Shown here: positions 7,273 to 15,034 of the stretch, piece by piece
Layout of the letters: the number at the start of each line of letters is the position of its first letter
Position numbering within the stretch: position 1 is the first letter of the stretch
Assembly (NCBI GenBank): GCA_964551305.1
Contig: CAZKBT010000017.1
Coordinates: 1 to 53,967, forward strand
DNA from: JBAZDC01 sp041654595
GTDB taxonomy: Bacteria > Pseudomonadota > Gammaproteobacteria > Burkholderiales > Burkholderiaceae_B
Length of the DNA: 53,967 nt
Direction: 5' to 3'
Made by a program: the position numbers and the translations under genes
The notes under the pieces: model-generated
The model's database searches: none
Told to the model about the DNA's origin: nothing
The model's input: only the letters and a program-made list of their open reading frames with translations

Positions 7273-7478
7273 CACCACAAGAAATCCAAGCACTCTGCAC
7301 TCACGCCCCGGTCTATCAAAAGGGCTGCATAGGCTGCTGCGTTCGCTACGTCAAGATGCTGCGCAGTCCAGACGCCAAACTGAGCCGGAAAAAGCAAAAC
7401 GAATACCTGGCCGAGCTGCCCCGTGCGATTGCGGACCAGGTCATTGAGATTATCAAAAAGGAGCGGGAATGCAAGTAG
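7269..7478 (+). CDS. small Cys-rich early protein
   Basis: This 69-residue ORF begins with GTG at 7269, four bases into the previous stop region, with GAGG just upstream. It has three closely spaced cysteines (KGCIGCCVRYVK, about 19-24) and one near each end, suggesting a small zinc-binding or redox fold, then a basic helix. Its end overlaps the RusA gene start. No family is recognised; context (between P-like and RusA genes) suggests a DNA-metabolism accessory role. Confidence 0.5.
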   Translation: MTPQEIQALCTHAPVYQKGCIGCCVRYVKMLRSPDAKLSRKKQNEYLAELPRAIADQVIEIIKKERECK

Positions 7479-7843
7479 AGCGCCTATCCATTTTGTTGCC
7501 CTGGCCGGATGCTGTCCTATTCCCCAATGCCAAGGGCGGACGACACTGGGCCTCATTCCAGGCCCCGAAGGTTCGCGCGCGCCAGGATGGCTACATCGCC
7601 GTCATTCAAGCGCTGGCCGGGCGGACATTCGTCGCTGCCGAGCGGATGCCAGTAAAGACGCTGTTTGCATTCCCCGATCGACGAAATCGCGACATCGAGG
7701 GGTGCATCGGAGCCATCAAGCACCACGTTGACGGCATCGCAAAGGGCCTCGGCGTTGACGATCGCATATTTCGTCCCTGGATCTTGGATGACTGCCTGGA
7801 CACCAAAAAACAAGGTTTCGTACTCGTGGAGATAGGCGGATGA
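7469..7843 (+). CDS. rusA: RusA-family Holliday junction resolvase
   Basis: This 124-residue protein matches RusA in length (about 120 residues) and motif order. After an N-terminal strand (LSILLPWPD) and a basic Arg/Lys-rich stretch, it has FPDRRNRDIEGCIGAIKHHV, then DGIAKGLGVDD. These supply the acidic residues (D70, D75, D88, D97/98) and a lysine (K84) expected at the active site. RusA cleaves four-way junctions formed during phage replication and recombination, and is often placed just before the late regulator, as here. ATG 7469 overlaps the preceding gene. Confidence 0.85.
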   Translation: MQVERLSILLPWPDAVLFPNAKGGRHWASFQAPKVRARQDGYIAVIQALAGRTFVAAERMPVKTLFAFPDRRNRDIEGCIGAIKHHVDGIAKGLGVDDRIFRPWILDDCLDTKKQGFVLVEIGG

Positions 7844-7944
7844 TGAAACACAAAGAGCTTAAGGCCGCAGTGGCTTCGAAACTTGCCCTGTACGGCATCG
7901 GCAATGGGGCGAAGCGGATTCATGGCTTTGGGAGAGGGTCATGA
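7840..7944 (+). CDS. very small ORF, 34 residues
   Basis: A 34-codon frame starts at ATG 7840 (a second ATG follows directly), overlapping the RusA stop by four bases, and ends at TGA 7942-7944, which in turn overlaps the ATG of the next small ORF. A GGAG lies about ten bases upstream of the start. The product is basic (KHKELKAAVASKLALYG) with no known domain. The chained ATGA junctions and the preserved frame between two overlaps are the only support for it being a gene. Confidence 0.4.
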   Translation: MMKHKELKAAVASKLALYGIGNGAKRIHGFGRGS

Positions 7945-8111
7945 CTGCGCTCGAGTCATGGAAATGGAAAGACCCGGCCAAAGTTTACGAACGCATCGAG
8001 GCCATGCAGCGAGCTCAGGCCGCGCGCACGCCCGAAGCTAAGCAAGAACGCGCACGCAAGAAATTGGAAGAACTGTTTAAGGAGCCGCCTAGTGACGTCG
8101 ACAATAAATAG
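7941..8111 (+). CDS. small ORF, 56 residues
   Basis: ATG 7941 follows a GGGAGAGG ribosome site and overlaps the preceding stop. The 56-residue product is highly charged and helical (WKWKDPAKVYERIEAMQRAQ, then a Lys/Glu-rich stretch), rather like a short DNA- or protein-binding helix. It ends 20 bases inside the late-regulator gene. No family is recognised, but the ribosome site and overlap pattern support expression. Confidence 0.5.
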   Translation: MTALESWKWKDPAKVYERIEAMQRAQAARTPEAKQERARKKLEELFKEPPSDVDNK

Positions 8112-8499
8112 CCGCATGAAAAGCAACATCGAAATACTGCTGGGGGAGTGGGGTTCGTGGAAACGCGGGGAAAACCGTAATGTGCTGGGTTATCCCGATC
8201 AATCGGCTTTCCAGCGTATGCGCGTGGATGGCCAGCGAGGGTCCGATCCTAATATCCCGCTCGTGGATGACGATATTCGCAAGGCAGACAGAGAGATAAA
8301 CGCAATACACCCCGAATACCGAGCCGTCCTAGTCGCGCATTACGTTCGGCCTGGGCCAGTGAAAGCAAAGCTCGATAAGCTAGGTATCTCGCGCTCACTA
8401 TACTTTTTTCGTCTTGAGTTTGCCACCAAGCAGCTATCTTTCCAGATGGGGTATGTGCCGATGCCAAAGCCGCAAGCGCCAACCGTTGCAACTATTTAG
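8092..8499 (+). CDS. Q/ArpU-like late transcription regulator
   Basis: This 135-residue protein is the last early gene and the probable activator of late transcription. The second half (INAIHPEYRAVLVAHYV ... KLDKLGISRSLYFFRLEFA) resembles the sigma-region-4-like helix-turn-helix seen in phage Q antiterminator and ArpU-type proteins. GTG 8092 is chosen because AAGGAG lies seven bases upstream; ATG 8116 lacks a ribosome site. A promoter and strong terminator directly downstream (8514-8602) fit a Q-type mechanism. Sigma-like activation instead of antitermination cannot be excluded. Confidence 0.65.
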   Translation: MTSTINSRMKSNIEILLGEWGSWKRGENRNVLGYPDQSAFQRMRVDGQRGSDPNIPLVDDDIRKADREINAIHPEYRAVLVAHYVRPGPVKAKLDKLGISRSLYFFRLEFATKQLSFQMGYVPMPKPQAPTVATI

Positions 8500-8552
8500 T
8501 CTAGACTGGTTGCTTGATCGTCTAGACTGAATCACAATAAAACCCGTAGACT
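8499..8552 (+). repeat. GTCTAGACTG repeats at the late control site
   Basis: GTCTAGACTG occurs at 8499-8508 and 8520-8529 (21 bases apart), and a shorter TAGACTG at 8546-8552; an inverted GTCTAC follows at 8563-8568. The copies begin at the stop of the Q-like gene and surround the candidate late promoter, so they may be binding sites for the late regulator. Confidence 0.6.
8514..8541 (+). promoter_or_regulatory. candidate late promoter (pR'-like)
   Basis: TTGATC (8514-8519) and AATAAA (8536-8541) are 16 bases apart and would start transcription near 8548. The promoter lies between the Q-like gene and a strong terminator about 30 bases further on, the geometry of lambda pR' and tR'. It overlaps the second GTCTAGACTG repeat. 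Element matches are moderate (four of six for each). Confidence 0.45.
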
Positions 8553-8579
8553 GAGCAGTTGCGTCTACAGAATTCCGGG

Positions 8580-8602
8580 CCCCGCCGCGTGCGGGGTTTT
8601 TG
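8580..8602 (+). terminator. intrinsic terminator (tR'-like)
   Basis: CCCCGC (8580-8585) pairs with GCGGGG (8591-8596) around a five-base loop, followed by TTTTTG. Placed just after the candidate late promoter and ahead of the whole structural block, it would stop late transcription unless an antiterminator acts. Confidence 0.85.
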
Positions 8603-8604
8603 CT

Positions 8605-8841
8605 TTAAGGCTTGATCAGCGCAACGACGCGCACAGCTTCAAGCCTGCCCTTGAAGTGTTTGCGCAGGAGTTCGGTATAGTTTGGAGCCGCGGCTCCCTC
8701 ACGCTGCGCCGGAATCGTGATGGCAATGTTAAGTTTATCGGCAATTACATCAAGGACAATCGGCTCGCTCGTTTCCTCCGACCGATTAACGTCGACGAAA
8801 TCATCCCTTCCGTCGTACTTGAAATGCACTCTGTATTTCAT
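8605..8841 (-). CDS. small leftward hypothetical protein (moron)
   Basis: This 78-residue protein (ATG 8841, AGAGGG upstream) begins MKYRVHFKYDGRDDFVDV, a strand-rich start, and ends in a helix with KHFKGRLEAVRVVALIKP. It is transcribed against the late operon, in tandem with the Cas2-like gene at 8882-9151, and ends against the tR'-like hairpin. No family is recognised. The leftward pair fits the moron pattern of genes carried between late phage genes. Confidence 0.6.
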   Translation of the reverse strand: MKYRVHFKYDGRDDFVDVNRSEETSEPIVLDVIADKLNIAITIPAQREGAAAPNYTELLRKHFKGRLEAVRVVALIKP

Positions 8842-8881
8842 AAGCAAACCCTCTTCTGGTGGTGGCGCGGTCTACGGCAAG

Positions 8882-9151
8882 TCATAGGTTATCTTTGAGC
8901 CATTTTGAACCGCGCTCGTTAAACCCAGTCCAAGCGCCCTCGCCGCCAGACTTAACAACAAGCAAGGAATCGTTCTTATCAATGTGTTGAGCCAAATGAT
9001 CGCGGACTTGCGCGGCCGATTTGCTTGTTACGACGCACCAAGTTGAACCTAAGTGGTGCCACCAATAATCGTAGGTTTTTAGCGCCTCGATTAGGTCGTC
9101 ATAATTTTTACCCGGAGCGTTCAGGTCATATGAAATGACGTAAGCGGCCAT
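8882..9151 (-). CDS. Cas2-like fold (SinR-type) small protein
   Basis: This 89-residue protein begins MAAYVISYDLNAPGKNYDDL, typical of the Cas2/SinR-type ferredoxin fold in which a first strand ends in Y-D. Later segments (STWCVVTSKSAAQVRDHLAQHI, then SLLVVKSGGEGAW) give the expected helix-strand alternation. There is no Cas1 or repeat array here, so it is not a CRISPR protein; VapD- or SinR-like relatives may be nucleases, but activity is not proven. ATG 9151 has a strong GGAGG site, and a candidate promoter lies at 9170-9198. It faces away from the terminase genes. Confidence 0.65.
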   Translation of the reverse strand: MAAYVISYDLNAPGKNYDDLIEALKTYDYWWHHLGSTWCVVTSKSAAQVRDHLAQHIDKNDSLLVVKSGGEGAWTGFNERGSKWLKDNL

Positions 9152-9169
9152 GTATCCTCCGTCGTTCAA

Positions 9170-9198
9170 TTTGTAATTAGAAGATACATTTATACCAA
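9170..9198 (-). promoter_or_regulatory. candidate leftward moron promoter
   Basis: On the minus strand, TTGGTA (9193-9198) and TACAAA (9170-9175) are separated by 17 bases, each matching four of six consensus positions. It points at the GGAGG-led Cas2-like gene in an AT-rich 70-base gap before the terminase small subunit, and would allow lysogen expression independent of late control. Confidence 0.5.
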
Positions 9199-9221
9199 TA
9201 TTTCCTAAATAGGGGAAACTC

Positions 9222-9788
9222 ATGGCGCTGACAGCAAAACAGCGCCGCTTCGTGGAAGAGTACCTAGTGGACTTGAACGCCACGCAAGCGGCGATAAGGG
9301 CGGGGTACTCGAAGAGGACAGCCCGACAGATAGGCGAAGAGAACCTGTCAAAACCTGACATTGCCGCCGCAGTACAGACGGCCCAGGCGGAGCGTTCCAA
9401 GCGCGTGGAAGTAAACGCCGATTATGTGCTCCAGCGCCTGGTCGAAATCGATCAGATGGACGTCCTTGACATCATGACGGACGACATGAGCCTGAAGCCG
9501 GTCAGTGAATGGCCGAGAATATGGCGGCAGTACTTATCTGGCTTCGATCTGGCCGAGATGTTCGAAGGCTCCGGCGACGAGCGTGAGATGGTCGGCATCC
9601 TAAAGAAAATCAAGTGGCCCGACAAAGTAAAGAATCTGGAATTGCTCGGGCGCCACGTGGGCGTTCAGGCATTCAAGGAGCGTGTCGAGCATACAGGTAA
9701 GAACGGCGGGCCGGTCGAAATTGCCGCCCTGAGCAAAGAAGAGTACAAGCAAGCCCGCCAGGAAATGCTGGCCGATGACGACTGCTGA
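9222..9788 (+). CDS. terminase small subunit
   Basis: This 188-residue protein belongs to the Terminase_2 type, which recognises phage DNA for packaging. The N-terminal motif (ALTAKQRRFVEEYLVDLNAT, then QAAIRAGYS and ARQIGEENL) is the helix-turn-helix signature of the family. The middle (KSKR ... VLQRLVEIDQMDVLDI) is the oligomerisation region. GGGGA precedes ATG 9222. The end overlaps the large-subunit start by 14 bases. Confidence 0.9.
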   Translation: MALTAKQRRFVEEYLVDLNATQAAIRAGYSKRTARQIGEENLSKPDIAAAVQTAQAERSKRVEVNADYVLQRLVEIDQMDVLDIMTDDMSLKPVSEWPRIWRQYLSGFDLAEMFEGSGDEREMVGILKKIKWPDKVKNLELLGRHVGVQAFKERVEHTGKNGGPVEIAALSKEEYKQARQEMLADDDC

Positions 9789-11253
9789 CCAACGAACACT
9801 TGCTCGGCGCATAGAGTGCGAAGAGGATGGGCTGTATTTCGCCCGCTACTTCTTCAAGCAGCGCATGACCTCAAAGATGATTGTGGCACCCCACCACAAA
9901 GTCATTCAGGACACGCTGCAGCGGGTAATCGACGGGGAGATCATTCGTCTGATCATCAACGTGCCGCCCGGGTACACCAAGACGGAGCTGGCGACGATCA
10001 ATATGATCGGGCGAGGCCTAGCGCTGAATAACCGCGCCAGGTTTATGCATCTATCGTACTCGCACAACCTGGCGCTGCTGAATTCCAGCACGGCCCGAAA
10101 TATCGTCAAGTCCCAGGCCTATCAGTCTATGTGGCCGATGTCGCTGCGGGACGATGCCGACAGTAAGGCCATGTGGTGGACGGAGCACGGCGGCGGCGTG
10201 TACGCCTCGTCTGCAGCCGGGCAGGTGACAGGCTTTCGGGCTGGGCATATGGAGCCCGGATGGCAAGGGGCATTGATCATTGACGATCCGGTCAAGCCTG
10301 ATGACGCGCATAGCGAAACGGTGCGCGATGGCGTGAATGATCGTTTCAACGAGACGATTAAGTCCAGGCTCGCGCTCGAGACGACGCCAATGATCGTCAT
10401 CATGCAGCGCATCCACTACAGCGACCTAAGCGGATACCTCTTGCGAGGCGGGTCGGGGGAGAAATGGCATCATCTGTGCTTACCCGTATTGATCGACAGC
10501 GCCCAGGCATACCCGAAGGAAAACACTCACGGGATCGAGATCGACCATGGCCTGCCCGATGGCTGGCTCTGGCCGTACAAGCACAACGAATCGCATCGCA
10601 CGGCGCTGTTCTCGCACCGCAGGACAGCGGAAGCGCAGTACATGCAGCGGCCTCGTCGGTTCAATGCTGAGGGCGCTTTGTGGACCGAGGCGCTGATTGC
10701 CAGCGCTCATGCCCTGAATATCCGGCATGAGCTGGTTCGAACGGTGATTGCCATCGACCCAGCCACTACGTCGGACGAGGAAAGTGACGAAACTGGAATT
10801 GTGGCGGCGAGCGCTTACGGGGCGGGAGATAGTCGCCAGTTCTCGGTAGACGGCGACTACAGCGGGACATACAAGCCTCACGCCTGGGCACAGAAGGCTA
10901 TGACCGCTGTAGCCCAGCACCAGGCTGACGCCATCGTCATCGAGACGAACCAAGGCGGAGACATGGCCGAGGAAACGCTAAGGAATGCCGGATTCAAAGG
11001 CCGCGTGATCCGGGTGCATGCCAAAAAGGGCAAGTTTGCCCGGGCCGAGCCGATATCGGCGCTCTATGAGCAGGGCCGCGTCTCGCATCGCGGCGCGCTC
11101 TACGCGCTGGAAAACCAGCTAATGGAATACGTGCCGACAACGGCGAAGAAGTCGCCCGACCGGCTGGACGCAATGGTCTATGCGCTGACGGAGCTTGGTG
11201 GCGCTCAGCCAATGGGCGTGATGCTCCCCAAACGCCTGCAAGGCAGACGATAA
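9775..11253 (+). CDS. terminase large subunit
   Basis: This 492-residue packaging motor has an N-terminal ATPase and a C-terminal RNase H-like nuclease. The ATPase shows PPGYTKTE (64-71) as a variant Walker A and ALIIDDP (166-172) as Walker B with a catalytic acid. The nuclease shows AIDPATTSDEESDETG (first Asp about 328), VIETNQGGD and a late SPDRLDAMVYAL, the usual three acidic sites. It cuts and pumps phage DNA into the prohead through the portal encoded just downstream. Length is normal for the family. Confidence 0.92.
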   Translation: MTTADQRTLARRIECEEDGLYFARYFFKQRMTSKMIVAPHHKVIQDTLQRVIDGEIIRLIINVPPGYTKTELATINMIGRGLALNNRARFMHLSYSHNLALLNSSTARNIVKSQAYQSMWPMSLRDDADSKAMWWTEHGGGVYASSAAGQVTGFRAGHMEPGWQGALIIDDPVKPDDAHSETVRDGVNDRFNETIKSRLALETTPMIVIMQRIHYSDLSGYLLRGGSGEKWHHLCLPVLIDSAQAYPKENTHGIEIDHGLPDGWLWPYKHNESHRTALFSHRRTAEAQYMQRPRRFNAEGALWTEALIASAHALNIRHELVRTVIAIDPATTSDEESDETGIVAASAYGAGDSRQFSVDGDYSGTYKPHAWAQKAMTAVAQHQADAIVIETNQGGDMAEETLRNAGFKGRVIRVHAKKGKFARAEPISALYEQGRVSHRGALYALENQLMEYVPTTAKKSPDRLDAMVYALTELGGAQPMGVMLPKRLQGRR

Positions 11254-11481
11254 ATGGCAATTTTCCGACTCTCCGCGCTGAACGGCAGCGTGAGCATGCT
11301 CGTGCGCGCTCGCTGCCTGACGTGCGCCCGACAAGTGGCTACGGCCAATGCTAGGCAAGAGGGTACGCGCACCTGGGCGAGCCGAGAGCATTCGGTGGTT
11401 GAGCTTGTGCGTGAACCACGCGGATACACGGCAGAAGGACGTAGCGAGTTACTGGAACGGATAGAACATGGCGCAATCTGA
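11254..11481 (+). CDS. small CxxC protein
   Basis: This 75-residue ORF begins immediately after the terminase stop (TAAATG) and ends 14 bases into the portal gene. CLTC near residue 21-24 suggests metal binding or redox sensitivity; the rest is basic and helical with a GRSELLERIEHG end. Its placement without gaps between two confident genes is the main support. No family is recognised and no strong ribosome site is seen. Confidence 0.5.
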   Translation: MAIFRLSALNGSVSMLVRARCLTCARQVATANARQEGTRTWASREHSVVELVREPRGYTAEGRSELLERIEHGAI

Positions 11482-12832
11482 CAAGCTGACGATGGCTGTA
11501 AACCACGCCATCAATGACGCCAGGGTTGCGCGTGCTCGCATGGGGCTGCTTGGGGGCTACGGCCTGGATGACAAGCGCAAGTGCAGCGCCTGGGCAGAGT
11601 ACGGCTGGTCCGAGACGGTCAGCTACGAAATGCTCTTCGGCCTGTACCGGCGCGGCGGTCTGGCGCATGGTGCCGTCAACAAGGTCATCGGAGCCTGCTG
11701 GAAGACCGACCCATGGCTGATCGAGGGCGATGAGCTCGACGAGTCCAAGCAGGAAACCCGCTGGGAGGCTGCCTCGAAGAAGGAGCTTTCCGCCCGGATC
11801 TGGCGCGCCTTCGCTGAGGGTGACCGCCGCCGGCTCGTCGGCCGGTACGCCGGTCTGCTGCTGCACATTAACGATGGCAAGGCGTGGAACCAGCCGGCCA
11901 TAAAGGGCAAGCGGCTAACCAAGATCACTCCGGCCTGGGCCGGGGCGCTGAAGCCCTCCAAGTACGACGACAACGAGAATTCGCAGGCCTACGGGCAACC
12001 CATCGAATGGGAGTACGCCGAGTCGGGGCGCGACGGCGCTTCTGGTCGGCGGGTCAAGATTCACCCTGATCGCGTGTTTATCTTGGGCGATTGGGCTTCG
12101 GATGCCATCGGCTGGCTTGAGCCTGCCTACAACGCCTTCGTGAGCCTGGAGAAGGTCGAGGGCGGGTCGGGCGAGTCCTTCCTGAAGAACGCCGCCCGCC
12201 AGCTCAACATTAATTTCGACAAAGAGATTGATTTCAACAACCTGGCCAGCATGTACGGCGTCTCCGTACAGGAGCTGCAGGAGAAATTCAACGAGGCGGC
12301 CGTCGAGCTGAATCGCGGCAATGACGTTGTGATGCCTACGCAGGGCGCCACGGTAACGCCTCTGGTAACCGCCGTCGCTGATCCCCGGCCCACCTACGAC
12401 GTGAACTTGCAAACCGTGTCTGCCGCGTTGGATATTCCCAGCCGGGTACTGGTGGGCAACCAGCAGGGCGAGCGCGCCAGCACGGAGGACCGAAAGGAAT
12501 TTCTCGCCCGCTGCCAATCTCGCCGCAAGGATCTGTCCTTCGAAATCGAGGATTTTGTAGACCACTTGGCCCGCATTGGCGTACTGAAGCCCGTTGGCGA
12601 AAAGACGGTCATGTGGGACGACCTGAACGAGCAGACGGCGGCCGAGAGGCTAGATAGCGCTAAGACCATGAGCGAAATCAACAGCACGGCCATCGCCACC
12701 GGCGAAGCGATCTTCGCGAACGACGAGATCCGCACCGCCGCTGGTTATGACCCGAATGGTGGCGCCCCACTTGGTGAGGATGACGAGGACGACGATGGCG
12801 AAGAAGACCCGCCCGCCGATCCTGCCGAGTAA
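11468..12832 (+). CDS. portal protein (DUF1073-like)
   Basis: This 454-residue protein resembles DUF1073 portal proteins, the dodecameric ring through which DNA enters the capsid. Family-like segments are SYEMLFGLYRRGGLAHGAVNK, the core around ASDAIGWLEPAYNAFVSLEKV and SAALDIPSRVLVGNQQGER, the last being a good match to portal C-terminal regions. The C-terminus is very acidic (GEDDEDDDGEEDPPADPAE), possibly for scaffold contacts. Order after terminase and before the gp7-like gene is standard. Confidence 0.85.
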   Translation: MAQSDKLTMAVNHAINDARVARARMGLLGGYGLDDKRKCSAWAEYGWSETVSYEMLFGLYRRGGLAHGAVNKVIGACWKTDPWLIEGDELDESKQETRWEAASKKELSARIWRAFAEGDRRRLVGRYAGLLLHINDGKAWNQPAIKGKRLTKITPAWAGALKPSKYDDNENSQAYGQPIEWEYAESGRDGASGRRVKIHPDRVFILGDWASDAIGWLEPAYNAFVSLEKVEGGSGESFLKNAARQLNINFDKEIDFNNLASMYGVSVQELQEKFNEAAVELNRGNDVVMPTQGATVTPLVTAVADPRPTYDVNLQTVSAALDIPSRVLVGNQQGERASTEDRKEFLARCQSRRKDLSFEIEDFVDHLARIGVLKPVGEKTVMWDDLNEQTAAERLDSAKTMSEINSTAIATGEAIFANDEIRTAAGYDPNGGAPLGEDDEDDDGEEDPPADPAE

Positions 12833-13721
12833 CCCCGCCGATCCGACCGGCGTCGACAAACTAGAGCGCGGCGCCATGCGTGAGTTCACGCGGCGCATGA
12901 AGAGGGTGGCCAGGCTGTACAAGGCGGCGCTTGAACGAATCCCCGCAGGCCCAGCGGTGAATCGCCGGTACAGCTACCAGCTTGATCAATTCCTGCTGTC
13001 GATGCTTCTGGGCGAGTTGGACCAGGCCGTCGACAACATCATCTTCGGCGACATGGACGGGAACCTCTGGTTCTTCGACCAGTACGTAGAGGTGGCGGCC
13101 ACTAGGGGCACGGCACAGGCCTTTGCGAACCTTTCGCAGCAATCGCCAGCGTACCGGGCTGGGCGCGAGTCCGTACAGAACATTCTGCGCAGTGAGGCGT
13201 ATCGGCGTCGCATGGCCCTGGTGCGCGCTCGGGTGTTTGAGGAAATGAAAGGGCTATCGGGCGGAGTGAAGGCCGACATGGCCCGCGCCCTGACCGATGG
13301 CGTTGGGCGGGGGCTGAATCCGAGGGAGGTCGCCCGGAACCTGACCGAGCAGGTCAGCATCGAGACTCGAAGGGCTCACAAGATCGCCAGATCGGAAGTA
13401 ACTACTGCGCTACGCCGCGCCAGGTGGGATGAAGCGGAAGAGGCGCAGGAAGAGTACGGGCTTCAAACCAAGCTGATGCATATGTCGGCGCTGAGCCCGA
13501 CGACTCGCGCCTCGCATGCTGACAGACATGCCCGGCTCTCTACGGTTGAGCAGGTGCGCGACTGGTACAGCCAGGACGGAAACTCGATCAACTGCAAATG
13601 CAGCCAGACCGAAGTGATGGTCGATGACGACGGCAAGCCCATCGTACCGGGCATCGTGGCGCGTGCCAAGCAGACCAAACAGAAAATGGAGGCCCGGGGC
13701 TATGCCTGGGCGAAGGAATGA
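12795..13721 (+). CDS. phage head morphogenesis protein (SPP1 gp7-like)
   Basis: This 308-residue minor head protein resembles SPP1 gp7/Mu F, which joins the portal and helps DNA ejection. Its C-terminal domain shows the expected HKIARSEVTTALRRAR helix, then a Trp and Cys/His-bearing segment (SHADRHARLSTVEQVRDWY, NCKCSQTEV). ATG 12795 (MAKKTRPPILPS) follows GAGGACGAC and overlaps the portal by 38 bases; the longer frame from 12747 lies wholly in portal sequence. Confidence 0.82.
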   Translation: MAKKTRPPILPSNPADPTGVDKLERGAMREFTRRMKRVARLYKAALERIPAGPAVNRRYSYQLDQFLLSMLLGELDQAVDNIIFGDMDGNLWFFDQYVEVAATRGTAQAFANLSQQSPAYRAGRESVQNILRSEAYRRRMALVRARVFEEMKGLSGGVKADMARALTDGVGRGLNPREVARNLTEQVSIETRRAHKIARSEVTTALRRARWDEAEEAQEEYGLQTKLMHMSALSPTTRASHADRHARLSTVEQVRDWYSQDGNSINCKCSQTEVMVDDDGKPIVPGIVARAKQTKQKMEARGYAWAKE

Positions 13722-15034
13722 GCATGAATCGAAATATCGTGCTGAGGGCCAACCGCGCCGAGGCGGGCCAGGTTCAGGTCAACGTCACCACCCAGGTCAA
13801 CTCCAAGCAAATCCGCAAAGTCACGCACAACGGGCGCGAGCATTGGATATTGCCCAGCTACACGCTGCCCGCCAATGTGATCATGAACGGCGGCTTGTAC
13901 CCGGCCAGCGAGATCGACGCCCACTACCAGGGCCTGGAAGGTACGTTGGCGCCGCTCGGGCACCCGACGGTAGACGGCAAGTTCGTCTCTGCCTTCAGCC
14001 CTGAGGGCATCAATGTGGGCCATCACGGCGCCTACAACCGAAACGTGAAGAAGTCCGGCAACCGCGTCTATCTCGAGAAATGGGTGGACGTAGAGGTAGC
14101 CAAGCGCACCGAGGAAGGGCGGGAGCTGCTGGAACGTGTCGAAGCGCTGGCGCGAGAAGAAGACGTTCCGCCCATTCACACCAGCGTCGCGGTGTTCCTT
14201 GAAGAGCTAGAGCCCAACGAAGAGCGGAAAGCCGCCGGAGCGAACTGGGTCGCGAAGATTCATGAAATGGACCATGACGCCATCCTCCTCCATGAGGCGG
14301 GCGCCGCCACGCCGGAGCAGGGCGTCGGCCTGATGGTCAACGCTGACCAAGCCAAGCCGCTACAGGCAAATTCTGGCGCGCTGGTAGGCGAGTCCTTCCG
14401 CGAGAAAGAGCAGCGCCTGGATCGAGCCGCCAAGGAGCGCTTTGCGCCTGGCGAGAACGAATACGCCTGGGTGGCCGACTTCACCGATACGCAGGCCATC
14501 ATCGTGCGCAACGGCGGCGCTGCCGAGGTCTACGGCTACACCACCGAAGGCGGCAAGATCGTATTCGGCGATTCCGGCACGCCTGTTGTGCGCCAGGAAT
14601 CCTGGGTCGCCATGGTCGCCAACAGCATCAAGAAGATTTTCAACCCGCAGGCCCGGCCTGCTGTCAACAAGGAGGCCGAAATGGCTTTGACACCCGAAGA
14701 GCAGGCCGCGCTGCTGAAAGAAGTGGGCACCACCGTGTCTGCAAACATCGCGGAAGCCCTGAAGCCCATCAATGAAAAGATGGATGCGCTCCAGGCCAAT
14801 CACCAAGCGCTGTCCGACAGCTTGACCGCCAACCAGAAGGCGGAAGAAGCCGACAAGCGCAAGGTCGTGGCCGAGAAGCATGGTGAGGTCGTCGCCAACG
14901 CGCTCTCCGGAGAAGCGCTGGACGCCATGTACAAGTCGCTGGGCGAGCCTGCGCCGCTGGGCACCAACTCCGGCCAGCCCCAGGCTGAAGCCGGTGCGCC
15001 CGATCCCGCAACCTACTTTGGAGGTGCCAAGTAA
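13718..15034 (+). CDS. DUF2213 protease/scaffold-like protein
   Basis: This 438-residue protein has an N-terminal DUF2213 domain (IRKVTHNGREHWILPSYTLP ... LAPLGHPTVDGK ... GINVGHHGAYN) believed to be a prohead protease. It is followed by a helical, Lys/Glu-rich C-terminal third (residues about 320-410), typical of a scaffold. HPT and HTSVAVF segments could hold catalytic residues, but this is not certain. Start ATG 13718 overlaps the gp7-like stop; the end touches the decoration-like gene (TAATG). Confidence 0.78.
   Translation: MSMNRNIVLRANRAEAGQVQVNVTTQVNSKQIRKVTHNGREHWILPSYTLPANVIMNGGLYPASEIDAHYQGLEGTLAPLGHPTVDGKFVSAFSPEGINVGHHGAYNRNVKKSGNRVYLEKWVDVEVAKRTEEGRELLERVEALAREEDVPPIHTSVAVFLEELEPNEERKAAGANWVAKIHEMDHDAILLHEAGAATPEQGVGLMVNADQAKPLQANSGALVGESFREKEQRLDRAAKERFAPGENEYAWVADFTDTQAIIVRNGGAAEVYGYTTEGGKIVFGDSGTPVVRQESWVAMVANSIKKIFNPQARPAVNKEAEMALTPEEQAALLKEVGTTVSANIAEALKPINEKMDALQANHQALSDSLTANQKAEEADKRKVVAEKHGEVVANALSGEALDAMYKSLGEPAPLGTNSGQPQAEAGAPDPATYFGGAK

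Noticed and set aside
8882..9151. CRISPR-Cas remnant
   Set aside because: Only a Cas2-like fold; no repeat-spacer array, leader or Cas1 seen anywhere in the window.
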